From assembly GCA_946902985.2 (NCBI GenBank), contig OX336395.1, positions 284,265,065 through 284,329,064 of the forward strand: 64,000 nucleotides of DNA, written 5' to 3'. Source of the DNA: Meconema thalassinum. Lineage: Eukaryota; Arthropoda; Insecta; Orthoptera; Tettigoniidae. The position numbers were made by a program, and so were the translations under genes. Below the pieces are notes generated by a model that did no database searches, was not told where the DNA came from, and worked only from the letters and a program-made list of their open reading frames with translations. Positions within the stretch are counted from its first letter, which is position 1; each line of letters starts with the position of its first letter. This document shows positions 33,981 to 45,252 of this stretch, in pieces.

Positions 33981-36900
33981 TGTGCCCAATTCTAGGAATG
34001 GGTATTCCAAGATTCAGACACCTAGGTATCGAGGGAAAGGCTACAGCCGCTTTTGAAAGTTGAGATATTTGAATATCGCGCTCCTTTCCTTCTAGATTGA
34101 AATGGAAACTTTATGCAGCCAAGAATATGTTAAGTGACGTGGCAAATAGTAGCAGAGGTCGAGACTATTTGGTGATTAAATAGTTAGCCATGGAGTAGAG
34201 ACTTGATACTTGGATCAGATTACTGGCACGGCCAAATGAAAGAGGATGCACTTAGTCTCAAGTGAATCAGACCAGAGACACCGGATATATGAGGATTTAC
34301 AGATTTCAGCGTGATCCAGCGTGGAGCCGACCGTTTTGTATAAAAGCCGCTCGGCCCAAGCATAAGCAGCTCACTTCAAACCAAGCTCTTGTAGGACAAG
34401 GTGCTGCTGCTACGTCGAGCCAAGGCACATGGTTGCCGAACCTACGCAGAAGATATCTTTGAATTGTGATAGTCACAAAAGTGCTACGATACGTGGGGAA
34501 CGTAGTAAGTTTCCGGTAGAGGGAATCACTAAGGTGATTGTTATTTTCTACGGACATTGGTGAAACATTTTGTTTCTATATGGACATATGCTAGACTTTG
34601 TCTAGATATTATTCTGTCACAGTCCAATAACAATAATTCAATACTTGGATATTTTAATCCAACTAGTCAGTTTCACAAATTGTAACTTAATAACCACTCA
34701 GATCTTTCAGTATATTGAAGGCCAGTCTATCACGGTGTTGTTCATTAGCCGACAAAGGGAAACTATATGTTGCTTCGCGCATGATAGATGGTGTGAAGCC
34801 ATGCCCAGGGAACGATCTTCAGAACAGCCGTTGATTGTTTTAGACTATCAGTGTTTTCCTGTACTGAAAAGATTACCGTGAGTTATGTTACAACTGACGC
34901 TTTTGAGAAGAGATCATTTGGATCTGACCCCATTTAAGCAAACTGCTATGGATTTAATTGAAGTCAATATTAAAATGGATCAGCTGTTACTTCAAACTTC
35001 AAGAAATATTTCCACTATGTCGTGCTAGACAGATTGTGGGTATATAATGGCGGCCGATACAAGGATTAGACGTGCGTGTCCAATAGGGCATGTATCTGGA
35101 TTAATCTGGTACAGACCAGGTTCACTACGCTTCAATACCAACGAGAAATGTAAGCCACATTTGACTTTTATATTATGCCTAGCTAATTGGAACAAACTCA
35201 TTTTCTGCAGATGACCAACACATTTATTTTTCTTCGTATTTAAATCTTGCATTGATTTACGCAAGACACATTAGGGTTATTCTGAGTATTTTCAGCACTC
35301 AGAACAGTTTAGGATCGATGACCGAGCATACCGAGCATTTATTTGAATGTTCATTTTGTTTGAGAATCACGGTAATCAGCCGATATAACTGTAGAAGTTA
35401 ATATTTATTTTTGTTGAGGAATGGATATTTTATCCATATTCGAAGAGTCGAACATGTGGTTTTTCACATAAGGAAATAATAATTAAACATATTTAAGGAA
35501 ATAATAACAATAATAATCCAATAATAATAATAATTTTCATAATTTTTCTAAATAATTCTTGGATCTTACATTTTCTAATAATCACATTCATTGAGAGAGA
35601 GCTTAAGGATTAGTTTAATCATTCCTAGTTTGGAACAGGTGATTTTCCGAAAGCTAGTGGATAGCGCAAGCCCGTATTCCACCAACATTATAGTTCTGGT
35701 TGAAAAGTTAATATTTGCATTGAGCAAAGTATATTTTTCAGATAACACGGAAAGGCATGGAACAGGAAGCCAATGATATTTGTATCAATTAGGATTTTTT
35801 TTTTGTGTTTATATAAAATCATGACGTAGGCACACATTCGAAAGTGAAACAGAGAATATCACAAGTGTGGTAACTTCACGGTTTGAACTGAATGGTAAAA
35901 TAATATAAACTTGTAAGTTTATAGATCTTCCAGTTTTGATAACAAGCAGAGGCTTGATTTATTGTATAAAATTTGGGAAGAAAATTTATGTGTGTGGAGT
36001 AGTTGAAATGCCATTCCCAAGTGCGCATGTTTAAGTCGCAGGAATGAGGAGGGTTATTTTTTGAGCATCAATCAACTAGCAGGTTCGATGGCTCAGGTTT
36101 ATAGGAGGAGTATTGGAACCACACATTTCGTCGAATGAATGACCAAACCATCAGTAATTATTTCAAACTTGTTTACGTATTCCATTAATACTTTGGATTT
36201 GCTAGAACCCGGTTTTGTCATGATAAAATTTTCTTCTTCTTCAGAGGAAGACCTTTGCCGTTGTTGTTGGGATATTGTGTTCTTACACAAATAATTGAAT
36301 GGGCCACTGCCAATTAAAAAATAATTCTGTATCCACGAATTACTTAAAGGATGTTTTCAATCCTATTGTCATGAACTAAATGAATTTATTATAAAGCTAC
36401 AATTCTTATTTCCGCATTCTGTTCAAGAATTGCAAGTTGTGAAAGTTACTAAAATAGCAACAAATATAAATATTTTTCTTAATAATAATTCCAAGTGGAA
36501 ACCGAATAGTTGAATGGTTCAACAATATTTTTTGATCAAGTTGATGATTCAGAAATCATATTTCTTTGGAATTTGAAGTTCATAATCGAGTCACTTCTCG
36601 AAATGTTTAATTTTGGAAGAACAATACATTTTGTTGTGCTTCGCACAGTTCTTCGATGCTATGCTCAAGGGTCAAATACTTTTCAGATGTTGTTATTAAT
36701 ATGTGTACATAATTAGTGTTGGGATAAAGATAATATTTTTGACAATATTTTTGAAACTGGAAAAATAAGTGGAAGTTAAAAATTCTATAAACAATTACAA
36801 ACAGTGAGAATTTCTACGAGTGTTAATATCATGTTAGAAATTCAACCAGTGAATTACAATATTTCCAGTAAAGACAATTTAATTTGAACTGGATTTCATC

Positions 36901-37304
36901 GTAAATAATTGATATATTTTTGGAACACAGTCTACAGGACTGATAATCAGACTTGTGTCTCCAAAGAAAATTGTTCAATGTGTTGGAAAATTTCTGTACT
37001 TTGGGTAAATAGTAGTGTGTGCCGTCGCACTGGAATGATGTTACCTTGAGCATCATTTTGCAGTCAATTTTAAAATTTTAGAATAAAATGAGATAATTGT
37101 ACATGTTGTGTTATGCCCAGTTGAATCTCCTTCTATCCTTATTGTTGCATTGAGCCAAAAATCAGTAAAGAATTTTTTTTATATGATGTCGTTTTTTGCG
37201 ATTAGCTTTAACCCATCTGGCGCCCCGGGATATTTTGACTCTCGTGCTGACTGATTCTTGGCAAAATGCATATGTGGTCGTACGGACTCCGGTCTAAACG
37301 GGCA
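33981..37304 (+). repeat. Element Y right LTR (3324 bp, complete)
   Basis: Begins TGTGCCCAATTC and ends CGGGCA. It contains 213 bp (35511-35723) missing from the left LTR. The TATA box is at 34339. At more than 3 kb this is far longer than typical Gypsy LTRs. A minus-strand frame at 36099-36290 includes a Ser/Glu-rich run and SSKSKVLMEYVNKFE; it faintly recalls the N-terminus of CGBP1-like hAT-derived proteins, which is a weak guess. Confidence 0.92.
34339..34346 (+). promoter_or_regulatory. TATA box of Y right LTR
   Basis: Same TATAAAAG with identical surroundings as in the left LTR; it would drive transcription outward into X. Confidence 0.65.
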
Positions 37305-37310
37305 CAGTAC
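37305..37310. repeat. Target-site duplication of Y, right copy (CAGTAC)
   Basis: Follows the CA end of the right LTR at 37304 directly and is continuous with TGCACG, exactly as in the uninterrupted X LTR. Confidence 0.85.
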
Positions 37311-38687
37311 TGCACGATAATATTGTCTCTTCCGGTAAGCAATTGTCTATATGGGAAACGGTATGTGGTTACGTTTACCCCTGAAGTCACTATACTACGC
37401 TTGACAATTGTCTTTAATGCGTCTGAACTGAATTCTGACGACTATTGCCTTTTCTTTGTGGAATACTTCCTTGAAACTCCACGTGGCTACTGATGTCTAT
37501 TTGTAGACTCCTAACTCTATCGCCACTTTGTCACGCTAATCTCCTCAATTCAGGAAAATTAGGTTTTAGCTATGTGGTTATATTAACGCACTGGGAAAAA
37601 AACGTTTTAGAGATACAACTCTCTGCTGATGTCTCGTATACTTTCGAGATACTACGATGTCACTTCAAATACTAGTGTCCGGGCTTCGACTATCCTCGCC
37701 GGCTAACGTATGTTTTTGCTCAAAGTTTATAACTTGGCCTAACACCGTTGACTATTAATTGTTCGAAGTTCTGACGATACTTTCCATTTGAAAATAACTT
37801 CAGCGTTTTTTTAAGCGCGGCAATACTGAAGAAACCTGGACAGTACTCCTATTTAGAGAACTTCCGCGTCGTGATACAGGTTCGAGTCCCCACGGACTGA
37901 ATAAGACTGCCGGTGTTGACGAACAGCACGAACGATACGTGGTCTGATGGATTACTGCCTTTGATACAGCCTTTCTCCCCACTGGGCTGACGAAAACTGC
38001 ATGATATCCCTTGGGCTCACGGCCTATATATTCGATTCTGGTAAAAATAAATAAATTTCTCATCCTCTCCACCACCAACTTCCAAAATAACCGTCGTACG
38101 ATGTTAAAAAAAATATCTCTGATAAGCTGAGGTTTTAAACGTCTCAACAATATCTAAGTTTCTAGGAATCGATCGTACAAATCTTTAATATTAATTCAAA
38201 TGATCTCTTCAATCATGTGGGCGGTGTATTCTTTTTGTCTCCCACCATAAGATCCTGGTTCGGGAACTCACCGACTACGTAATGCTGATTGTGCATTTCT
38301 TTCTTGTGCAATTACTATTGACTTTATCCACTCTAAAAAATCTCTTTCCCTGGATAATTAACATTGATGGAGTCCTCTCTTTAGTTTAATGACCGCAAAT
38401 GGCTTAATTTCAATTATTTCTCTAATTTCATGACTCCTCCCTTGAAGCGGCGATGCCATTTAACTGTCGACTCAGGGCTATTACCGAAACTCCATCTCTC
38501 TCAGTTCAATAGAATATTTTCAGATCTATATTTATCGAGTGCGTAACCGGCTCTCTGGTGACTGTTCAGTGACATCACCATGCAGCTGTGGCCTGGCAAT
38601 CTGTGGTTACACAACTTCTCCACGCTTCACGCAATATGATGCCGTATTACCTTCTCAACTAACTTCAGAACTCCATTCTAAAGCCTG
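37305..38687 (-). repeat. Element X, right LTR, outer part
   Basis: Continues the LTR from the second CAGTAC copy (37305-37310) and matches 12832-14201. It ends abruptly at 38687, about 70 bp short of the end inferred from the left copy. Beyond it is a short stretch with AACACTTAGTGTT (palindromic) and then the Z composite repeat. Confidence 0.85.
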
Positions 38688-38748
38688 AAACACTTAGTGT
38701 TGAATATGCTACCCAACGAATGCGGAAATTTAAAAATGCTCCTTTTTT

Positions 38749-39498
38749 AGGTAGATTTCTTTAGAAAGCTAACTATTGCAATGGGTCCCATGTTTCGACT
38801 TCCGGAAAATTTCGACACATCTTCGCGTTTCACATCCCCCAGAACCCCAAAACCACCGTCTGTTCAAAAGTTTAAATATAATTTATGTATGTATATATAT
38901 ATATATATATATGTATATCAGTTTCTTGTGGACACGATAACTGCCGTAATTTTGCACCAATCACTTTGAATTTTTTACATAATATGTATCCCTATAAAAT
39001 CTCGGTCGAGTTCGTTAATGGGCGAAATCGGTCGAAGGGGGTGAAAATGGGGGGCTTTTTCCGAAAAATTGAAATTTCGCTATAACTCTATTAATACGTG
39101 AAATATCGAATCCATTCAAAGTTCATAATATGTGTCGGATAAGTGCCAACAATTTATGTCAAATAAGTTTTTTGATAGCACCAACCATTGACCAAAGGGG
39201 TGGAAAAAAGTGGGTTTTTCGGGAAACATTAATCATATCTCTCTTAATAGGCACAATATCAAAACCGTACAAAATGGACAATATTCCCCTAATAATTACC
39301 TAAAACTTTTGTCTGAATGAATTTTTGATATGACCCACCATTACGCCAAGGGATGAGAAAAATGATTTCGGAATTATAAGAAAATGCCAAGAGCTATCAG
39401 TGGTTGCCATGGCAACACTACTAAATTGATGAGGGATGAGCCGTTGCCATGACAACGCACTTGCACGAGATCAGATTCAGTATTTCCATCTGACTAAG
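38749..39498. repeat. Z repeat, copy 1
   Basis: About 750-bp unit starting AGGTAGATTTC. It has a TA microsatellite at about 38888-38914, the words ctcggtcgagttcgtt and aatcggtcgaagggggtg, and a Lys/Phe-free non-coding body. Ends CATCTGACTAAG. Five copies occur in the window (38749, 41312, 42467, 49788, 51199). No transposase; the mobilising system is unknown. Confidence 0.85.
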
Positions 39499-39819
39499 CC
39501 GGCCCCGTGGTGTTGGGGTAGCGCGCCTGCCTCTCACCCGGAGTCCCCGGGTTCGATCCCCGGCTCCGTCTGGGATTTTAAAACTGACGTGAGGGTTGGA
39601 ACGGGGTGCACTCAGCCTCGTGAGGACAATTGAGTAGCTGTCTGACAGTGAGACAGCACCCCGATCACGAATACCAATATTAACGGCCAAGGGGACCCGA
39701 CGCGCTGATTACGCGTCACCCCAATATCTGCAGGCCAAATGGCTGGCCAGCGGTCGCTTGGTCGGCCTTAGCCCGTCATGGGCTGGATGGTGCCAGGGGT
39801 TGACTTTGACATCTGACTA
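39499..39819 (+). mobile_element. tRNA-Glu-like SINE (family S1), copy in first composite
   Basis: The head reads GTGGTGTTGGGGTAGCGCG (A-box region), with CTCTCACCCGG like the anticodon arm of tRNA-Glu (CTC) and a B box GGGTTCGATCCCC. The body includes 'cactcagcctcgtgagga' and 'ctgcaggccaaatgg'. It ends at CATCTGACTA, where the foldback MITE begins. A second copy with a head deletion is at 50519. Confidence 0.85.
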
Positions 39820-40912
39820 CTGTCGACCAAAGTATTATGTGCACTCGAGTTTGAAGGTTGTTTGTGAAGTAACCAATAGACCTACATAAAATCCAATAAC
39901 ATCATCATTTTCGTCGTTCTATTTTACGTTAGTTCATGTAGGTTTGGAGTTTTTAATTTATATTTTAATATTTTTTATCGCAGTTGGAACACAAAATGTG
40001 CCCGTTTTTAAGCGTGTTTCAACCATGCGTCACATTTAGGAATTATTATCTCAAAACTCCGTCATCAGATCGAATGCAAATTTTAACACAATATACATTG
40101 GAATGTTGTATAACTGGTTTATTAATTTCAATATTTTGTGTGTCCAAGAAACAAAGTTGTTATCATTTTTGTAAGGTAACTTTTTCTCGGCTCGGGGTGG
40201 TTGGAAAATATAGCTCTTGGTCGCGTTGAAATCCATATACATCAAGAAGTTATGCTGTATGACTGTGAAATACGTAAATTAATTCACTTATTTTATATCG
40301 GTTTGTATTTGTTCGTGGAAATAGGCAGGATTCACTAGCCAGCCGCTACGTGGTAAGCTGTACAGCGTTGCTGAGATGGAGCCCATCACTGCCGAGCGAC
40401 GCGAGGTCGTATTTCCCCGTTCAAATATAAACCGATATAAAATAAGTGAATTAATTTACGTATTTAAAGTCATACAGCATAACTTTTTGATGTATAAGAA
40501 TTACAACGCGACCAAGAACTTCATATTCCAACCACCCCAAGCCGAGAAAACGTTACCTTACACAAATGATAACAACTTTGTTTCTTGGACACGCAAAACT
40601 TTGAAATTAATAAACCAGTTATACAACATTCCAATGTATATTGTGTTAAAATTTGGATTCGATCTGATGGCGGGTTTGTGAGATAATAATTCTTAAATAT
40701 GACGCATGGTTGAAACACGCTTAAAAACGGGCACTTTTTGTGTTCCAACTGCGATAAAAAATAATAAAATATAAACTAAAAATTCCAAACCTACATGAGC
40801 TCACGTAAAATAGAACGAAGAAAATGATGATGTTATTTGATTTTATATATGTCTATTGGTTACGTCACAAACAACCTTCAAACTCGAGTACACATACTAC
40901 TTTGGTCGACAG
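39820..40912. mobile_element. Foldback MITE with about 480-bp terminal inverted repeats, TA target
   Basis: The left arm (39820-~40312) is the inverted copy of the right arm (~40421-40912), with ends CTGTCGACCAAAGTA and TACTTTGGTCGACAG. The unique centre is only about 108 bp. TA flanks both ends (39818-39819 and 40913-40914), and the related composite at 50800-50801 has the single TA with no insert. A TA target fits Tc1/mariner-type mobilisation. The mirrored open frames inside (39984-40229 and 40521-40748) result from the inverted repeat; no transposase is recognisable. Confidence 0.92.
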
Positions 40913-40914
40913 TA

Positions 40915-41311
40915 AGTGGGAAGCGGCCTCGGTGACGTAACTGGTAGCATGCAGAATGTCTATGCCCAAGGTCGCGGTTTCAAAGCCGGCCGAAGTCGTC
41001 GGATTTTCTAAGAGCGCTAAAATCCCTCAGTATGCTTTCCTTTGGAGGGGAAGTTCCAACGTTCGTTACGAGTTGCTGGTTGGGGTGGCATCTAGTAGCC
41101 AAGTTCACAGCTAGGTGTCATTGACGGTAGTACCTGGTAGCAACATTAGGAACTACTGCTTGAAATTGACCGTCTGCAGTCCTTACCTGAATTACAGACT
41201 AATACAGCCATTACAATTCACACCGTTTATCAGACAGATTCTACACTCACCCAAAGTACACAGGGTTAGATGACCGCGTTGTCGCAGCCCCTAAACTGAG
41301 GAACCAACCAG
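40915..41311 (+). mobile_element. tRNA-derived SINE (family S2), copy 1
   Basis: The head GGTGACGTAACTGGTAGCATG is A-box-like and the B-box region is degraded (GGTTTCAAAGCC). The body has CCGAAGTCGTCGGATTTTC and ends near 'ctgaggaaccaacc'. The better-preserved relative at 54910 shows a clear B box (GGGTTCAAACCC). Confidence 0.75.
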
Positions 41312-41450
41312 AGGTAGATTTCATTAGAAAGCTAACTATTGCAATGGGTACCATGTTTCGACTTCCGGAAAATTTCGACATATCTTCGAGTTTCACATCC
41401 CCAGACCCCAAAACGACCGTTAGTTCAAAAGTGTATATATAATTTATGTA

Positions 41451-41481
<31 letters not shown>

Positions 41482-42070
41482 GTACATCAGTTTCTTGTGG
41501 ACACGATAACTGCCGTAATTTTGTACCAATCACTTTGAATTTTTTACCGAATATGTATACCTATAAAATCTCGGTCGAGTTCGTTACTGGGCTAAATCGG
41601 TCGAAGGGGGTGAAAATGGGGGGGGCTATTTTTCGAAAAAGTGAAATATTGCTATAACTCTCTTAATATATGAAATATCGAATCCGTTCAACGTTCATAC
41701 TATGTGTCGGATAAAGCCCAAACATTTATGTTTGAAGAGTTTTTTATATCACCAACCATTGACCAAAGGGGTGGGAAAAAGTGGGTTTTTCGGGAAACAT
41801 TAATCATATCACTCTTAATAGGCAAAATATCAAAACCGTACGAAATGGACAATATTCTCCTAATAATAACCTAAAACGTTTGTCTGAAAGAATTTTTGAT
41901 ATGACCCACCATTATGCCAAGGGATGAGAAAAATGATTTCGGAATTATAAGAAAATGCCAAGAGCTATCAGAGGTTGCCATGGCAACACTACTAAATTGA
42001 TGAGGGATGAGCCATCAGACGTTGCCATGACAACGCACTTGCACGAGATCAGATTCAGTATTTTCATCTA
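41312..42070. repeat. Z repeat, copy 2
   Basis: Same unit as at 38749 with a longer TA tract. It follows an S2 SINE and precedes another, so Z and S2 alternate as a tandem compound unit of about 1150 bp. Confidence 0.85.
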
Positions 42071-42466
42071 AGTGGGAAGCGGCTTCGGTGACGTAACTAG
42101 TAGCATGCAGAATGTCTATGACCAAGGTCGCGGTTTCAAAGCCGGCCGAACTCGTCGGATTTTCTAAGAGAGCTAAAATCCCTCAGTATGCTTTCCTTTG
42201 GAGGGGAAGTTCCAACGTTCGTTGCGAGTGGCTGGTTAGGGTGGCATCTAGTAGCCAAGTTCACAGCTAGGTGTCGTTGACGGCAGTACCTGCTAGCAAC
42301 ATTAGGAACTACTGCTTGAAATTGACCGTCTGCAGTCCTTACCTGAATTAAGACTACTACAGCCATTACAATTCACACCGTTTATCAGACAGATTCTACA
42401 CTCACCCAAAGTACACGGTGTTAGATGAGCGCGTTGTCACAGCCCCTAAACTGAGGAACCAACCAG
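42071..42466 (+). mobile_element. SINE S2, copy 2
   Basis: Nearly identical to copy 1, between Z copies 2 and 3. Confidence 0.75.
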
Positions 42467-43222
42467 AGTTAGATTTCATTAGAAAGCTAACTATTGCAAT
42501 GGGTACCATGTTTCGACTTCCAGAAAATTTCGACATATCTTCGCGTTTTACATCCCCCAGACCCCAAAATCACCGTCAGTTCAAAAGTTTATATATAATT
42601 TATGTATGTATATGTGTATATATATATATATGCATATCAGTTTCTTGTGGACACGATAACTGCCGTAATTTTGCACCAATCACTTTGAATATTTTACCGA
42701 ATATGTATACCTATAAAATCTCGGTCGAGATCGTTAATGGGCTAAATCGGTCGAAGGGGGTGAAAATGGGGGGCTTTTTTTTTCGAAAAAGTGAAATATT
42801 GCTATAACTCTCTTAATATGTGAAATATCGAATCCGTTCAACGTTCATACTATGTGTCGGATAATGCCCAAAAATTTATGTTTGAAGACTTTTTATAGCA
42901 CCAACCATTGACCAAAGGGGTGGGAAAAAGTGGGTTTTTTGGGAAAAATTAATCATATCTCTCTTAATAGGCTCAATCTCAAAACCGTACAAAATGGACA
43001 ATATTCCCCTAATAATTACCTAAAATTTTGTCTTAAATAATTTTTGATATGACCCGCCATTATGCCAAGGGATGAGAAAAATGATTTCGGAATTATAAGA
43101 AAATGCCAAGAGCTATCAGTGCTTGCCATGGCAACTCTACTAAATTGATGAGGGATGAGCCATCAGACGTTGCCAAGATAACGCACTTGCACGAGATCAT
43201 ATTCAGAATTCCATCTGACTAA
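42467..43222. repeat. Z repeat, copy 3
   Basis: Starts AGTTAGATTTC (one change from the usual end). Closely matched by copy 5 at 51199, with which it shares the following S2 and tail. Confidence 0.85.
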
Positions 43223-43586
43223 GTGTGAAGCGGCTTCGGTGACGTAACTGGTAGCAAGCATGCTGAATGTCTATGCCCAAGGTCGCGAGTTCAAAGCCGG
43301 CCGAAGTCGTCGGATTTTCTAAGAGCGCTAAAAATCCCTCAGTATGCTTTCCTTTGGAGGGGAAATACCAACGTTCGTTGCGAGTTGCTGGCTGCGGTGG
43401 CATCTAGTAGCCAAGTTCACAGGTAGGTGTCGTTGACGGTAGTACCTGGTAGCAACATTAGGAACTACTGCTTGAAATTGGCCGTCTGCAGTCCTTACCT
43501 GAATTACAGACTAATACAGCCATCCCTAAGTACACGGGGTTACATGACCGCGTTGTCGCAGCCCCTAAACTGAGGAACCAACCAAA
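43223..43586 (+). mobile_element. SINE S2, copy 3 (short form)
   Basis: Has AAGCATGC in the head, B-box region GAGTTCAAAGCC, and lacks about 35 bp near the end compared with copies 1-2. The same short form is at 51954. Confidence 0.75.
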
Positions 43587-43922
43587 ATCTCTGCGGGAGA
43601 TATAATTTTGCGTGAAGAAGTAACAGACCGTTACATAGTTACACATCAGTGTCGAAACCTTGCATAAGGGCAGTGTGACCACAAGTATAAAAATGGACCC
43701 CAAATGACAAGAAGGTTACCGTTCCCATAAGACAATAAAATGTTTAAAATAAGCATAAAATGACGAAAAACAAAGTTAATTAAGCTCCAATTATAAAATA
43801 CCTTCTCGCAATAAATGAGGTCTGATCCTTCTACGAAAACCTGCATATTCTGCCTATTTTCGCCTATCCCCAAGTTTGTCCGGTGAAATCTACCTCCGCC
43901 TTCCGGCGTGCCGAGAGGACTT
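43587..43922. repeat. Composite tail, copy 1
   Basis: Matches 52317-52650 closely and ends at 'gccgagaggactt' in both. It contains TGAAATCTACCT, the reverse complement of the AGGTAGATTTCA that begins Z elements. The open frame on the minus strand (43646-43987) is not conserved as coding. Confidence 0.8.
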
Positions 43923-44281
43923 ATTTTCATTACGTACTGGGAATTAAAGTGAAGACTTACAGAATTGCAAGATATTTCCATATGCATGATAACTGTATTA
44001 TTAATCCCAAATTGTTTTGTGCAGCCTGCAAAATATATTACATAAAATAAATACTATAAAGTTTTCTATGAAATGAGATTTGTGTGCTTTTTATAATTTT
44101 GACTGAGCATCAGTTGCCTTTCTCAAAACTACATTGTCTTTCCTGAATATCTGGTAGTGGATATATATAAAGTATTTCAAGAGGGGCCCGAGAAAGCCAT
44201 AAAAAGCTCTCGGTGGGGCTGCTTAACAGTTCCATCAGACCCAGTGTCAGTGGTGGCTGGGTGTTGTACCATGTTCATTAA
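43923..44281. other. No gene seen
   Basis: Unassigned sequence between the composite repeat and the piggyBac-like remnant. Confidence 0.5.
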
Positions 44282-45252
44282 CTCTCCGACACTCGCACTG
44301 GTAATAGATACAACGTTACTCGCGCGGGCTACATACGTAGCCCAAACAATTATTCGATCTGATGGACTTGCACACGTTAGTGTTGTTGTTCAGTTTTATT
44401 AATATGGTAAATAGTAGTATATAGAAGTACTCCAAGCTAAATCTGAGGATTTTATGTAGGCTTTTATTTTCATATGGAGAGAAAATACAAACCTAAGAAG
44501 AAAATTCCATTTTATTGTACATCTTCGGTAAAACTGCAACAGAAATAAAACTAATGGAACTAGAGCTGTTGAATTATTTTTATGTAAACCTAAATATTTA
44601 CATTATTGCATATTTGGATTGGAATTAAACAGAAATAATACAAGGTTAGATAATTTCCTTAGATAATTAGCACTTGTTATTCACAATTTCAGTATTTTCA
44701 ATTTTATTTTTTCTCAAATTTTTGAATTTTATTTTTGCTATTTTGGCTGCAATCTATAGCCCAGGAAATCTATAAGCATGGTCACACAAATTTGTCACCA
44801 AAGCCTTCAGTGCAAATGGAGACAATGATCCGAGAAATTTTGTATTGCACTTTGCACATCTGTTCCTTGTTGATTTATCCCTTCCTCGTCCACACAAGAA
44901 GCAACAGCCTACTTTATTTCCACTACTACACCCAACCTATCACTACTTTTATCTAAACACTGACTGATTTGAAAGTCATCTCCATGGCCATCTCCTGTGA
45001 GGCAACGTTTCCTATGTACGCCCAATTCTGAAACAGCGATGCTCGCGCAGGCTAAATTGTAGCCCGGACGACTTCTAATACATCTGGTGTCAGGTTGGTG
45101 CAATTAGTTCAGTCGGAAACACACCTCTCTGTTAAATATAGCAACAACACGCAGCTATAGAGATTCTCAATATTCCTAGCAAAGAATCTACTCTGCGCTA
45201 CAAAAAAATAAATCACTGGGCTACATCTGTAGCCCGCGCGAGTATCCGAGGG
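44282..45252 (-). mobile_element. Candidate piggyBac-like remnant flanked by TTAA
   Basis: TTAA lies at 44278-44281 and 45253-45256. The adjoining ends are imperfect inverted repeats (about 15 of 20 matches; CTCGC shared). A palindromic motif of the type GCGCGGGCTAC...GTAGCCC occurs at about 44319-44341, 45045-45067 and 45217-45240 and may be a transposase binding site. On the minus strand a Cys-rich end lies at 44754-44917 (CFLCGRGRDKSTRNRCAKCN) that recalls the C-terminal cysteine domain of piggyBac transposases. The catalytic domain is missing. Confidence 0.5.

Larger units (their letters stand above)
19598..37304 (+). mobile_element. Element Y: Ty3/Gypsy-type LTR retrotransposon with 3.3-kb LTRs
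   Basis: The ends are defined by the split LTR of X: CAGTAC is present once in the uninterrupted copy (12832-12837) and on both sides of Y (19592-19597 and 37305-37310). Y begins TCTGCCCAATTC (left) or TGTGCCCAATTC (right LTR) and ends ...CGGGCA. The order is LTR, primer site, gag, pol (protease, RT, RNase H, integrase), purine tract, LTR, as in Ty3/Gypsy elements. No env is present. The whole is 17.7 kb because 5.55 kb of other DNA sits in the left LTR; the intact form would be about 12.4 kb. Pol is disabled by frameshifts and a stop. Confidence 0.92.
9670..38687 (-). mobile_element. Element X: giant LTR retrotransposon with Gag-like internal region, carrying nested insertions
   Basis: Two direct repeats of about 3.8 kb flank a roughly 3-kb internal region. 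The left repeat runs 9670-~14275. The right repeat is split in two (17240-19597 and 37305-38687) by element Y. Orientation is minus, from three signals inside: a primer-binding-site-like TGGCGCCCAACCTGGGGA, a purine tract AAGGAGGGGAGA at the other end of the internal region, and a TATA box on the minus strand of the LTR. The internal region has one broken Gag-like frame and no protease, RT, RNase H or integrase, so this is a non-autonomous (LARD-like) element by inference. The outer right end is truncated by about 70 bp compared with the left LTR, so its own target duplication cannot be seen. Confidence 0.75.

Noticed and set aside
39984..40748. Two similar frames on opposite strands
   Set aside because: Mirror images produced by the inverted arms of the foldback MITE.
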